DNA from: Gammaproteobacteria bacterium
GTDB lineage: Bacteria; Pseudomonadota; Gammaproteobacteria; UWMA-0217
Reading direction: 5' to 3'
Length of the DNA stretch: 64,000 nucleotides
Assembly (NCBI GenBank): GCA_026981985.1
Contig: JALSHZ010000052.1
Coordinates: forward strand, 1 to 64,000
Shown here: positions 43,465 to 51,860 of the stretch, piece after piece
How the letters are laid out: each line of letters begins with the position of its first letter
Numbering within the stretch: the first letter of the stretch is position 1
Made by a program: the position numbers and the translations under genes
The notes under the pieces: model-generated
The model's input: the letters and a program-made list of their open reading frames with translations, nothing else
Told to the model about the DNA's origin: nothing
Database searches by the model: none

Positions 43465-44315
43465 TGCTGTCGATGTCGTTGCGCCGATGCATTGCTGTGC
43501 CCCTGGCCGGGCTGTTTGCCGCGATGCTGGCTGGATGCAGCTACTTTGCCGCCGATGAAGCGGTTTACCGCAACAGCCGTAGTCTCGACTATCTAAAGTC
43601 GCCGCAGGGCGTCGATATCCCCCCGCCTGATTACACCTACCGGGTGCCGGAGAAGGAACGGGCGGCGGCTGACGCCGCATCAGAAAAGCCGACATCCGAT
43701 CGTGGTGGGGCAGATGTTCCAGCGCCTGCTGTTGCTGCGACCAACGACAAGCCGGTAGCGCCAGTGCCGACCAGCCCACCGCCGCAGGCCAAGATACCCG
43801 TCAAAGCGAAAGTGGCGGAGGTGGCAAAACCCGCCGAGCCGGAGATTACAGCGCCGGTTCCCGTTTTCGTGACGCGGCAGACCCTGACCGAGCAGATGGC
43901 GCCAAAGAAAACGGCTTACGAGGCGCCTGCCGCCAGTGTGAAAAAAGCTGGCCGGGCTGTTACGACACGCAATTGGTTTCAGGTCGATGCGCCGCCAGAA
44001 AAAGTCTGGACCAGGCTGGTGTCCTACTGGATGGAGCGGGGCTTAGCGTTGATCGAATCCAACCCGGTAACCGGCAGAATCGTGACCGACTGGCTACCCT
44101 CCGTCGATACGACGGCCAAGGCTCGGGGCACACGTGATCAGTTCGAGGTGTTGCTTGAACGCAGCAAGGTCGGCAGCAAGGTGACGCTCAAGCATCGTGC
44201 TTCCCGCAAGGCTGAGGTAGGGAGTGATCGCTCCGAATGGGCGCTACTGGGCAGCGACCCGGTACTGCAAGGCGTCGAAACGGCACGGCTCCGTGATTAT
44301 CTGACCGGAAAGTGA
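43464..44315 (+). CDS. bamC: BamC-like outer-membrane lipoprotein
   Basis: A 283-residue lipoprotein. The lipobox MLAGC puts the lipidated cysteine at C25, and the following SYF gives outer-membrane sorting. The DYLKSPQGVDIPPPDYTYRVP segment is the BamC unstructured N-terminal signature that contacts BamD. A Pro/Ala-rich linker follows, then a helix-grip-like domain (NWFQVDAPPEKVWTRLVSYWMERGLALIESNPVTGRIVTDW). Only one clear helix-grip domain is present instead of two in E. coli BamC (344 residues). Its start is coupled to the dapA stop, as in the E. coli dapA-bamC operon. Confidence 0.85.
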   Translation: MLSMSLRRCIAVPLAGLFAAMLAGCSYFAADEAVYRNSRSLDYLKSPQGVDIPPPDYTYRVPEKERAAADAASEKPTSDRGGADVPAPAVAATNDKPVAPVPTSPPPQAKIPVKAKVAEVAKPAEPEITAPVPVFVTRQTLTEQMAPKKTAYEAPAASVKKAGRAVTTRNWFQVDAPPEKVWTRLVSYWMERGLALIESNPVTGRIVTDWLPSVDTTAKARGTRDQFEVLLERSKVGSKVTLKHRASRKAEVGSDRSEWALLGSDPVLQGVETARLRDYLTGK

Positions 44316-44322
44316 TCAGCCA

Positions 44323-45087
44323 ATGATCCGCTTTGCGTCGCTGGGTTCTGGCAGCAAGGGCAACGCGACACTGGTCGAGGCTGGCGACACGCTGTTGCTG
44401 ATCGACTGTGGCTACTCGGCTACCGAGGCCGCCCGGCGGATGGATGCGCTCGGCGTGGCGCCGGGAAATATCTCGGCAATCCTCGTCACCCATGAGCATG
44501 GTGACCACATCAAGGGTGTGCCGGTGTTGTCACGCCGACACGAAATCCCCGTCTTTCTGACTCACGGTACGCTGCTGGGTTGCCGCGATCGTGATTTCCA
44601 CCAGACCCATGTGATTTCTCCGCATGCGGTTTTCCAGCTCGGCGATCTTCATATTGCACCCTACCCGGTGCCGCACGACGCACGCGAGCCCTGCCAGTAT
44701 GTGTTCAGCGACGGGAAGCGGCGGCTTGGTCTGCTGACCGATGCCGGTAGCATCACCGCACACATGATTTCGGCGCTTAACGGCTGTCATGCGCTGATGC
44801 TCGAATGCAACTACGATCCGGACATGCTGGCCAATGGTCCATATCCGCCAGCGTTGCAACGCCGCATCAACAATGACTACGGGCATCTGGCCAATCATCA
44901 GGCCTGTGAGTTGCTTGCTTCACTCGATACCAGTGCGCTGCGTTATCTGCGCGCAATGCACCTGAGCGAAAAAAACAACCATCCGCAGCATGTGATCGAA
45001 ACCCTGCAATCTGCTTCACTTGCCAGTGGCTGTGATATTCATGTTGCCACCCAGTGCGAGGGGTTCGACTGGGTAGAACTCGTCTGA
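44323..45087 (+). CDS. Metallo-beta-lactamase-fold hydrolase (YycJ/WalJ-like)
   Basis: A 254-residue cytoplasmic MBL-fold protein. The metal-binding motif THEHGDHIKG (H57, H59, D61, H62) follows the typical opening ASLGSGSKGNATLVEAGDTLLLIDCG. Later ligands lie in VPHDAREP, LLTDAG and LECNYD. The group is related to YycJ/WalJ, which is thought to act as an exonuclease. It starts 8 bases after bamC and is probably the third gene of that operon. Confidence 0.88.
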   Translation: MIRFASLGSGSKGNATLVEAGDTLLLIDCGYSATEAARRMDALGVAPGNISAILVTHEHGDHIKGVPVLSRRHEIPVFLTHGTLLGCRDRDFHQTHVISPHAVFQLGDLHIAPYPVPHDAREPCQYVFSDGKRRLGLLTDAGSITAHMISALNGCHALMLECNYDPDMLANGPYPPALQRRINNDYGHLANHQACELLASLDTSALRYLRAMHLSEKNNHPQHVIETLQSASLASGCDIHVATQCEGFDWVELV

Positions 45088-45097
45088 ATTCGGCGCT

Positions 45098-45126
45098 AAG
45101 CGGTTTTCCTCCACCTGCTATATAAT
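45098..45126 (+). promoter_or_regulatory. Candidate sigma-70 promoter of the OmpA-family gene
   Basis: A perfect TATAAT at 45121-45126 lies 41 bases before the ATG. The matching -35 region at about 45098 is weak. An AGGGG Shine-Dalgarno follows at a normal distance from the start. The promoter is inside the gap after the MBL gene, so the OmpA-family gene can be transcribed alone. Confidence 0.5.
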
Positions 45127-45166
45127 CCCCGTCATTTACGCATTACCCACAAGGGGCAATCGACTA

Positions 45167-47578
45167 ATGAACAAACTGAAGTATTCGAAAATCGCGGGTA
45201 TGGCGACACTGTTGCTATGGCTGCTGGCCTGGTCGGGGATCACGCTGTCTGCGACAGACAAGAAGGTCATCAGCGAGAGTATCATCCAGCTCCGCGAAGA
45301 TGGTCGCTCCTACATTCAGCATCGCACCATGCGCACTGACTGGGACCAATATGAGTTCCACGTCAACAAAACGCTCAGCATCAAGGATTTTTTCTACATC
45401 TATCCGAACGATTTCGAGTGGGACGACAAGAGCAGCGAAACAAGCAATATCTTGAAGTTCAAGCAGGGCACGTTCGTTGTCATGTACCCCGGCAAATTTG
45501 AAACAGAAGTGACGCAGGATGAAAATGGCGTCTTCACCTTTTCCAGCTGGGATGGCAAGAAACGCGAAGATGGCCTGTTCGGATTCTGGAACACGCCCGG
45601 AAATTTTACCCGCTTTGTCTATGCCTGGATGTTGCCGGAAAAATTCGAACTTCTCGAATACAAGTCGAACGTCAAAGGGGAGTGGGTCGAGCGTAACAAC
45701 ACGATTTCTTTCTTCGCCGAAGATGTGAATAACGTGACCTTCACCATCAAGTACAAGGCACGTGAAGTTGCCCCGGTTGTGCCACCCGCGCCGGCCGATA
45801 CCGATGGCGATGGTGTCATCGATCTGGTGGATCAGTGTCCCGACACAGCTACCGGCACCAAGGTAACGCCGCTGGGTTGTGAAATCGACAGTGATAACGA
45901 TGGGGTTGTCGACAGCCAGGATAAATGCCCGGATACCGCAGGCTGCACCAAGGTCGATGAAAATGGTTGCGAGCTGGACGCCGACGGCGATGGTGTTGTC
46001 GATAGTCAGGACAAGTGCCCGCAAACCCCCGAGGGCGCGAAGGTCAACGAGACCGGGTGTGCGCTCGATTCGGATGGCGATGGTGTCGTTGACAGCCAGG
46101 ATAAATGTCCCGAAACACCGGCTGGTGTGAAGGTCAACGATACTGGCTGCGAGCTGGATTCGGATGGCGACGGTGTTGTCGACAGTCAGGACAGGTGTGC
46201 TGAAACAGCCGAAGGTGTGAAGGTCAACGAGACTGGTTGTGCGCTGGATTCGGATGGTGATGGCGTTGTCGACAGTAAGGACAAGTGTCCTGAAACAGCG
46301 GAAGGTGTAAAGGTCAACGAGACCGGTTGCGAACTGGACTCGGACGGCGACGGTGTTGCCGATAGCCAGGACAAGTGCCCTGAAACAGCCGAAGGTGTGA
46401 AGGTCAACGAGACCGGTTGTGCGCTGGATTCGGACGGCGATGGCGTCGTCGACAGCCAGGACAAGTGCCCTGAAACAGCCGAAGGTGTGAAGGTCAACGA
46501 CACTGGCTGCGAACTGGACTCGGACGGCGACGGTGTTGCCGATAGCCAGGATAAATGCCCTGAAACAGCGGAAGGGGTCAAGGTCAACGAGACCGGTTGC
46601 GAACTGGACTCGGACGGCGACGGTGTTGCCGATAGCCAGGACAAGTGTCCTGAAACCGCCGAAGGTGTGAAGGTCAACGAGACGGGTTGCGAGTTGGACT
46701 CGGACGGCGACGGTGTTGTCGATAGCCAGGACAAGTGTCCTGACACAGCCGAAGGCATCAAGGTTGGTGAGACTGGCTGCGAGTTGGATGCGGACAGCGA
46801 TGGCGTCGCTGATAGTGAGGACAAATGTCCCGAAACCGCCGAAGGTGCGAAGGTCGATGAGACCGGTTGCGAACTGGATTCCGACGGTGACGGTGTTGTC
46901 GATAGCCAGGATAAGTGTCCTGACACAGCCGAAGGCATCAAGGTTGGTGAGACTGGTTGTGAGCTGGATGCCGATGGCGACGGTGTCGCTGATAGCCAGG
47001 ATAAATGTCCTGAAACGCCAGCAGGTGCCAAGGTGAACGAGACTGGCTGTGAATTGGATTCAGACGGCGACGGCGTCGTCGATAGCAAGGACAACTGCCC
47101 GAACTCGGTGGCAGGAAGCAAAGTCGATGCCTCTGGTTGTCAACCTGATGGCGACGGCGATGGCGTCGCGGATGCAACTGATCTCTGCCCCAACTCGAAA
47201 GCGGGTGCCAAGGTCGATGCCACTGGATGCAGCAAGGAGGCCACGATCACGCTGGAAGGTGTGACCTTCGAGACTGGATCGGCGCAACTGACGCCAGATT
47301 CGCTGAGTGTTCTGGATCGCGTAGCCTCGTCGCTGAAAAGCAATTCCGGCCTCCGGGTCGAGGTAGCCGGTCATACCGACAGCTCAGGCAATGACATGCT
47401 CAATATGGAATTGTCGCAGAGTCGCGCCGAAGCCGTGGTCGAGTATCTGGTCAGTGCAGGCATCGCCCGAGATCGGCTCGAAGCGAAAGGTTATGGCGAG
47501 ACCAAACCCGTGGCGGAAAACTCGACCGCGCAAGGCCGAGCAAAAAACCGTCGGGTTGAACTGAAAAGGCTCAACTAA
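45167..47578 (+). CDS. OmpA-family protein with sixteen calcium-type repeats
   Basis: An 803-residue exported protein. A signal peptide ends near residue 30 (ITLSA). It is followed by an N-terminal domain of about 170 residues rich in aromatics (WDQYEFHVNK, FFYIYPNDFEWDD) that I do not recognise. Residues about 210-690 are 16 tandem units of 30 residues, each of the form D-x-D-G-D-G-V-x-D-S-x-D-x-C-P with a second cysteine near the end, the thrombospondin type 3 pattern that binds calcium. The C-terminal OmpA domain (about 693-803; VEVAGHTDSSG, LSQSRAEAVVEYL) binds peptidoglycan. Two cysteines per unit suggest disulfides. Confidence 0.92.
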   Translation: MNKLKYSKIAGMATLLLWLLAWSGITLSATDKKVISESIIQLREDGRSYIQHRTMRTDWDQYEFHVNKTLSIKDFFYIYPNDFEWDDKSSETSNILKFKQGTFVVMYPGKFETEVTQDENGVFTFSSWDGKKREDGLFGFWNTPGNFTRFVYAWMLPEKFELLEYKSNVKGEWVERNNTISFFAEDVNNVTFTIKYKAREVAPVVPPAPADTDGDGVIDLVDQCPDTATGTKVTPLGCEIDSDNDGVVDSQDKCPDTAGCTKVDENGCELDADGDGVVDSQDKCPQTPEGAKVNETGCALDSDGDGVVDSQDKCPETPAGVKVNDTGCELDSDGDGVVDSQDRCAETAEGVKVNETGCALDSDGDGVVDSKDKCPETAEGVKVNETGCELDSDGDGVADSQDKCPETAEGVKVNETGCALDSDGDGVVDSQDKCPETAEGVKVNDTGCELDSDGDGVADSQDKCPETAEGVKVNETGCELDSDGDGVADSQDKCPETAEGVKVNETGCELDSDGDGVVDSQDKCPDTAEGIKVGETGCELDADSDGVADSEDKCPETAEGAKVDETGCELDSDGDGVVDSQDKCPDTAEGIKVGETGCELDADGDGVADSQDKCPETPAGAKVNETGCELDSDGDGVVDSKDNCPNSVAGSKVDASGCQPDGDGDGVADATDLCPNSKAGAKVDATGCSKEATITLEGVTFETGSAQLTPDSLSVLDRVASSLKSNSGLRVEVAGHTDSSGNDMLNMELSQSRAEAVVEYLVSAGIARDRLEAKGYGETKPVAENSTAQGRAKNRRVELKRLN
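45797..47236 (+). repeat. Tandem 90-bp coding repeats (16 units)
   Basis: Sixteen in-frame 90-bp units encode the calcium-repeat stalk of the OmpA-family protein. The central units (4-14) are nearly identical at the nucleotide level, which favours recent duplication and length variation by slippage or recombination. The outer units are more diverged. Confidence 0.92.
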
Positions 47579-47595
47579 CCCGGGTTAGACACACC

Positions 47596-47877
47596 GTAGG
47601 GTGGTGCGCGCGACAGCGTGCCCACCACAGACACATATCGGTGCGCACCTAGTCGGCGCCCAACCCACAGGTCGTGCATCCCAGCAGGAATGACGATACT
47701 CCGTCATCCTCGCAGGAAGCGGGGATCCAGTTACAGGGACGTATACCACCACCAGTAGATGCCTTCCCTGGCACTGGATTCCTGCATCCCGGCAGGAATG
47801 ACGGGTGAACGTTGCCACCCTTTTGCGATACACGAAAGGGGGTGTTCAGCCTGTTTATCTGAACTCCGAAACTTGAG
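47596..47877. repeat. Repeat-rich intergenic region
   Basis: It begins with the third GTAGGGTGG palindrome (47596-47626). Two stretches resembling a dispersed GTCATTCC/GGAATGAC repeat follow: TCCTCGCAGGAAGCGGGGATCC at about 47708, and a CTGGATTCCTGCATCCCGG stretch ending in CAGGAATGACGG at about 47776-47807. A similar TGGATTCCGG stretch is at 39210. No gene is supported here. The chemoreceptor gene ends at 47878 on the other strand. Confidence 0.5.
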
Positions 47878-49848
47878 TTAGAACGAATCCCAGTCGTCAG
47901 TACCTGTTTTCTGATATTCATTGCTTTGCGATGGTGTTGGATGCTGCGCACTGTTGTCCGTTTTCTGTGGAAAACCACGTTGTATTGGCGATGGTGCATT
48001 GCTCCATTGTGTTTTCGTCGCGCGTTTTTCGGTGGTGTTGATCGCTGCTTTGCTGTCGACGCTTTCCAGTTTGAAAAAGTCCATCAATTTGTTCAGCTGT
48101 TGCGCTTGTTCCAGCATTACTTCGCTGGAGACGGCTGTTTCCTCGACGAGGGCGGTATTGTGTTGTACCGCTGAATCGATTTCGCTCAATGCTGTGTTGA
48201 TCTGTTCGATTCCCGTGGCCTGTTCCTGTGAGGAATCGGCGATGCCAGCAATGATGGTCGCCACCTCATTGACGGAATTGACGATTTCTTCCAGCGATTT
48301 ACCAGATTCCAACGCCAGCTGCGCACCCTGGTTGACTTTGTCGATGCTGGCATCGATCAGGCTTTTGACTTCAGCAGCCGCATTCGCGGAGCGCTCGGCG
48401 AGGTTTCGCACCTCGGTTGCGACGACCGAGAAACCCTTGCCTTGTTCTCCTGCCCGGGCGGCTTCGACCGACGCATTGAGTGCCAGGAGGTTGGTCTGAA
48501 ACGCGATTTCATCGATGAGGCTGACGATATCGGCAATTTCGACGCTACTGCGCTCGATCTCTTTGACCGCGTCGATGGTTTTCGTCAGCCTGGTTGCGCC
48601 GGATTTGGCGAAGTTCAAGGCTTCATCTGCTTTGATAGCGGCCAACGATGCGTTTTCTGCATTCTGTTTTCCGCTGGAGGTGATTTCTTCCATGCTGGCG
48701 GATGTTTTTTCCAGGTTGGATGCCTGGGTTTCGGTACGTTGGGCCAATGCGGTATTGCTTTGGGCCATTTCCGATGACACGTTCGAGATTTCTGCGGCAC
48801 CAGTGCGTACTTCGGTGACGATGTTGTTTAGCATCTGGTGCATGCGTGCGACGGCGCGTGCAAGTTCACCCGTTTCATCTTGCTTGTGGCACATTTTCGG
48901 ACTGCCTTTCAGATCGCCGCCGGCGACGCGATTAACGATATCGATGACATTGCTGATGGGTTTGAATGCGCTGCGCAGGAATAGTGAAAAGCCAATGATG
49001 GCTGCGAGCAGTACAAGGCCGGCCACGGCGAATGAGGCGAATTTGATCTGCTGAATGTGGTTGTGGCCGTCGGTAACGTCGCGGGCGCTGACAAGGTGGC
49101 CGAGGGATATTCCAAGATGATCTTCGAGCGGGGTCATCACCACGGAATACACTTGCTCCTCGACAGGGGTGATGATGGCTTCAGGTTGGTCGTGTTGACT
49201 TGGTTGTGGGCTGAGTGATGCAAACAAGTCACTGTTCGTTGTGTAGGTAACGGCCGCTGTCGGTGTGGAGATAGCGACCTCGGAGTCGTTGTTGGCTTTG
49301 AAGTCCTCGATGGCGTCCTGCAGTGATTTTTCATAAATCCCGGCGCCCAGTGGTTTGCCTCGGTAGTAGAGCGGAAAGGCCACTGTTGCCATCAGTTTGC
49401 CGTTGGTGGATCGTTCGATGCCTTGCTGGGTTTTCCGCTCCTTGAGTGCTTTGAAAACGAGACTGTCCGGGTTTGGTGGTGTTGCGCTGTCCCGCGATGA
49501 ATAGAGTACTTTTCCCTGCTTGTCGACGATGGTGAGTTGGTCGAGTATTCCCTGTGTGTTCAACAGGTTGAAGGAGGACAATCCGGAATCTTTGAGTTCT
49601 TCGTGATTGGACGTCTTGATAGCCTTCAGGGTATCCCGGTCGCGGGCTAGTGTTTTGCTGCCAGTGAGCATTTGTTCAAGCTGAGCCGAGATGATTTTTT
49701 TCCACAGGGTGTTTGCCCCGCGTATTTGTTCAGCTTCAAGATGCCGCTCAGTCTCTCGTAGTGACAGTTCCGTGGTGGTGATCAGTGTCGCGGATACCAA
49801 TATGGTAACGAGGATCGCGATAAGATTGATCCGTGTTTTGAGTGTCAT
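47878..49848 (-). CDS. Methyl-accepting chemotaxis protein with CheR-tether tail
   Basis: A 656-residue chemoreceptor. The first membrane helix is about 8-28, the periplasmic sensor about 30-270 (dCache/DUF-like, with [16 protein letters not shown]), the second helix about 275-295 and HAMP about 296-350. The long signalling domain has the hairpin tip [42 protein letters not shown]. The C-terminal 45 residues are a low-complexity linker that ends in DDWDSF. This matches the acidic-W-x-x-F pentapeptide that tethers CheR/CheB. No che genes are in the window. Ligand unknown. Confidence 0.93.
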   Translation of the reverse strand: MTLKTRINLIAILVTILVSATLITTTELSLRETERHLEAEQIRGANTLWKKIISAQLEQMLTGSKTLARDRDTLKAIKTSNHEELKDSGLSSFNLLNTQGILDQLTIVDKQGKVLYSSRDSATPPNPDSLVFKALKERKTQQGIERSTNGKLMATVAFPLYYRGKPLGAGIYEKSLQDAIEDFKANNDSEVAISTPTAAVTYTTNSDLFASLSPQPSQHDQPEAIITPVEEQVYSVVMTPLEDHLGISLGHLVSARDVTDGHNHIQQIKFASFAVAGLVLLAAIIGFSLFLRSAFKPISNVIDIVNRVAGGDLKGSPKMCHKQDETGELARAVARMHQMLNNIVTEVRTGAAEISNVSSEMAQSNTALAQRTETQASNLEKTSASMEEITSSGKQNAENASLAAIKADEALNFAKSGATRLTKTIDAVKEIERSSVEIADIVSLIDEIAFQTNLLALNASVEAARAGEQGKGFSVVATEVRNLAERSANAAAEVKSLIDASIDKVNQGAQLALESGKSLEEIVNSVNEVATIIAGIADSSQEQATGIEQINTALSEIDSAVQHNTALVEETAVSSEVMLEQAQQLNKLMDFFKLESVDSKAAINTTEKRATKTQWSNAPSPIQRGFPQKTDNSAQHPTPSQSNEYQKTGTDDWDSF

Positions 49849-49908
49849 GATCCGTTCTTCCCTGACTTGGACGGGTGTCTCAATACGACACGCTCCTTGA
49901 GGTAGGGG

Positions 49909-49939
49909 GCGGGAAAGCCGATTTAATGGGCCTTCCCGC
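49909..49939 (-). terminator. Terminator-like hairpin after the rhodanese gene
   Basis: GCGGGAAAGCC and GGCCTTCCCGC form an 11-bp stem (one mismatch/wobble) 16 bases after the rhodanese stop on the minus strand, ahead of the chemoreceptor gene. Confidence 0.55.
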
Positions 49940-49955
49940 TATGTGATTGCTGTTG

Positions 49956-50372
49956 CTATTCGACAGGGTTCCCGGCTGCTTTCCAGCCGGGAAAGCCGTT
50001 GCGGAAGTATTTGACGTCCTTGTAGCCCCAACTGACTGCCATGGCGCTGGCCTTCGAACTGCGCAGGCACTTGGGGCCATTGCAGTAGAAGACAACGGTT
50101 TCATCGGGTTTGACGACATCGGCCAGGCTTTCCTTGGTCAGCGCCTTTTTTACATCTAGATGATAGGCACCGGGGATCCGTCCAGCATCCCAGTCCTTGT
50201 CCTTGCGGACATCAATAAACGGTGTTTCAGCCTCGAACAGCTTTTTGGCTTCAGCAACGTCGATGGTGGTTGCGCCAGGGACAGTTGTGGGGCCGTCTTC
50301 CTTGCCTGCCCACGTGGCGGTCGACAGAGCCATCAGTGCTGCAATGGCGATCAGTTTCAGTGATTTGGTCAT
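49956..50372 (-). CDS. Exported rhodanese-like protein
   Basis: A 138-residue protein with a signal peptide ending STATWAG (about residue 23). It is a single rhodanese domain: FIDVRKDKDWDAGRIPGAYHLDV, then the active-site loop VFYCNGPKCLRSSKASAMAVSWGYKDVKYFRNGFPGW. The catalytic cysteine is in YCNGPKC, so sulfurtransferase chemistry is possible in the periplasm. ATG at 50372 has AAGGAAG upstream; the longer frame to 50450 is not used. Periplasmic sulfur handling may connect it with the DsrE proteins at 25 kb, but there is no direct evidence. Confidence 0.88.
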   Translation of the reverse strand: MTKSLKLIAIAALMALSTATWAGKEDGPTTVPGATTIDVAEAKKLFEAETPFIDVRKDKDWDAGRIPGAYHLDVKKALTKESLADVVKPDETVVFYCNGPKCLRSSKASAMAVSWGYKDVKYFRNGFPGWKAAGNPVE

Positions 50373-50648
50373 CTCTTTCTTCCTTTGGATGCGTTTCGTT
50401 GAGGGAACTCGCAGTGCCAATTCGCAATGCAACCGTCCCGCGTTCACCATTTACTATCGACAAGAATGCTGGAAACCTATGAGACACAGTCAGGTTTTTT
50501 GGCGCTATATTAGGCAGTTGTTGCATGCGAGCAGACGAATTGACAAATATCAATTCATGAGCGGTTGTTGCTGTGGCTGTAGGCTCGTCTGCTTTTGGTT
50601 CCTCAAGCAATCGGATAGAGTGACGAACTCGTCAAGAAGGATGGCATC

Positions 50649-51809
50649 ATGACCGTTACAACCGTACGAGCCGGGATGGTGGCGCCTTTCCATGTCATGC
50701 GCATACTGGCGGATGCCCGGCGCATGGAGGCACAGGGTATCGATATCGTGCATATGGAAGTCGGGGAGCCAGACTTCCCAACGCCAGCAGCGATTATTCG
50801 TGCCGGTATCGAGGCTCTGGAAAAGGGTAATACTCACTACACACCCGCGCTGGGGCTGCCAGCGTTGCGTGAGGCGATCGCCGCTTACTACTTACAGCGT
50901 TTTGATGTGGGCATATCACCTGGTCGAATCGTGATTACACCGGGTGCCTCGGGTGCGTTGCAATTGGTGCTGGCACTGTTGGCGGAGCAGAATTCCAGCG
51001 TCTTGATGGCTGATCCTGGATACCCATGCAACCGCAATCTTGTCCGCCTTAGCGATGCAGTGCCGATCCAGGTTCCGGTAAGCCGTGACGACAATTTTCA
51101 GTTGACGCCGGCGGCGATCGTTTCCGCCTGGCGCGATGACACGCGGCTGGTCATCGTCACCACGCCATCCAACCCCACCGGCAGCGTACTTACCCTGAAA
51201 GCGTTGGGAGCGCTGCGCCAGGTGGTCTGCGACGAAGGCGGGATGATGGTTGTCGACGAGATCTACCAGGGGCTCAACTACGGTGAGGCGCCGACCACGG
51301 CGCTCAAGCTGGGCAACGACCTGTTCGTGATCAACAGCTTTTCCAAGTATTTCGGCATGACCGGCTGGCGGCTGGGCTGGCTGGTGGCACCAGAAGCGAT
51401 GATTCCGGCACTGGACAAGCTGGCGCAGAACCTTTTTCTGGCCGCATCGACGCCGGCGCAGCATGCGGCGCTGGCAGCGTTCGAGCCGGAAACGGAGGCC
51501 GAGCTGGAAAGGCGACGCTGCGAGTTCGAACGGCGGCGGGATTACCTGGCAGACGCCCTCGAAGGGCTCGGCTTCCGGCTTGGCTACCGGCCAGCGGGGG
51601 CGTTTTATCTCTATATGGATTGTTCTGCCTTCGGCATGGACAGTGACACCCTGGCGCGGCGCCTGCTGGATGAGGCGCATGTGGCGGTAACGCCCGGGCG
51701 AGATTTCAGCGAGCATGCACCTGATAAATATATTCGCTTTGCGTATACTGCGGATATCGACCGCCTCAAGGAAGGTGTCCGGCGGATCAAGGGCTTGTTG
51801 ACTGCTTGA
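50649..51809 (+). CDS. Class I/II pyridoxal-phosphate aminotransferase
   Basis: A 386-residue cytoplasmic aminotransferase of fold type I. It has the PLP-binding lysine in SFSKYFGMTGWRLGW (near residue 235), VDEIYQGLNYG for the aspartate-tyrosine pair, the substrate-binding NPTGS loop and the C-terminal arginine in KYIRFAYT. It belongs to the AspC/AAT subgroup with EVGEPDFPTP at the start. The substrate is not determined by sequence; aspartate, alanine/valine or N-succinyl-diaminopimelate types are all possible. AAGAAGGA precedes the ATG. Confidence 0.88.
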   Translation: MTVTTVRAGMVAPFHVMRILADARRMEAQGIDIVHMEVGEPDFPTPAAIIRAGIEALEKGNTHYTPALGLPALREAIAAYYLQRFDVGISPGRIVITPGASGALQLVLALLAEQNSSVLMADPGYPCNRNLVRLSDAVPIQVPVSRDDNFQLTPAAIVSAWRDDTRLVIVTTPSNPTGSVLTLKALGALRQVVCDEGGMMVVDEIYQGLNYGEAPTTALKLGNDLFVINSFSKYFGMTGWRLGWLVAPEAMIPALDKLAQNLFLAASTPAQHAALAAFEPETEAELERRRCEFERRRDYLADALEGLGFRLGYRPAGAFYLYMDCSAFGMDSDTLARRLLDEAHVAVTPGRDFSEHAPDKYIRFAYTADIDRLKEGVRRIKGLLTA

Positions 51810-51860
51810 ATGATATCCCCGCCAGAGGGTGTTCAGGTAGTTTGTTGAATGTGATCGTCT

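Noticed and set aside
42220-43779. 519-codon minus-strand frame over dapA
   Set aside because: Antisense shadow with no family features; dapA on the plus strand is certain.
45797-47236. Possible CRISPR array
   Set aside because: The repeats are contiguous 90-bp coding units without spacers, in frame within an OmpA-family gene.
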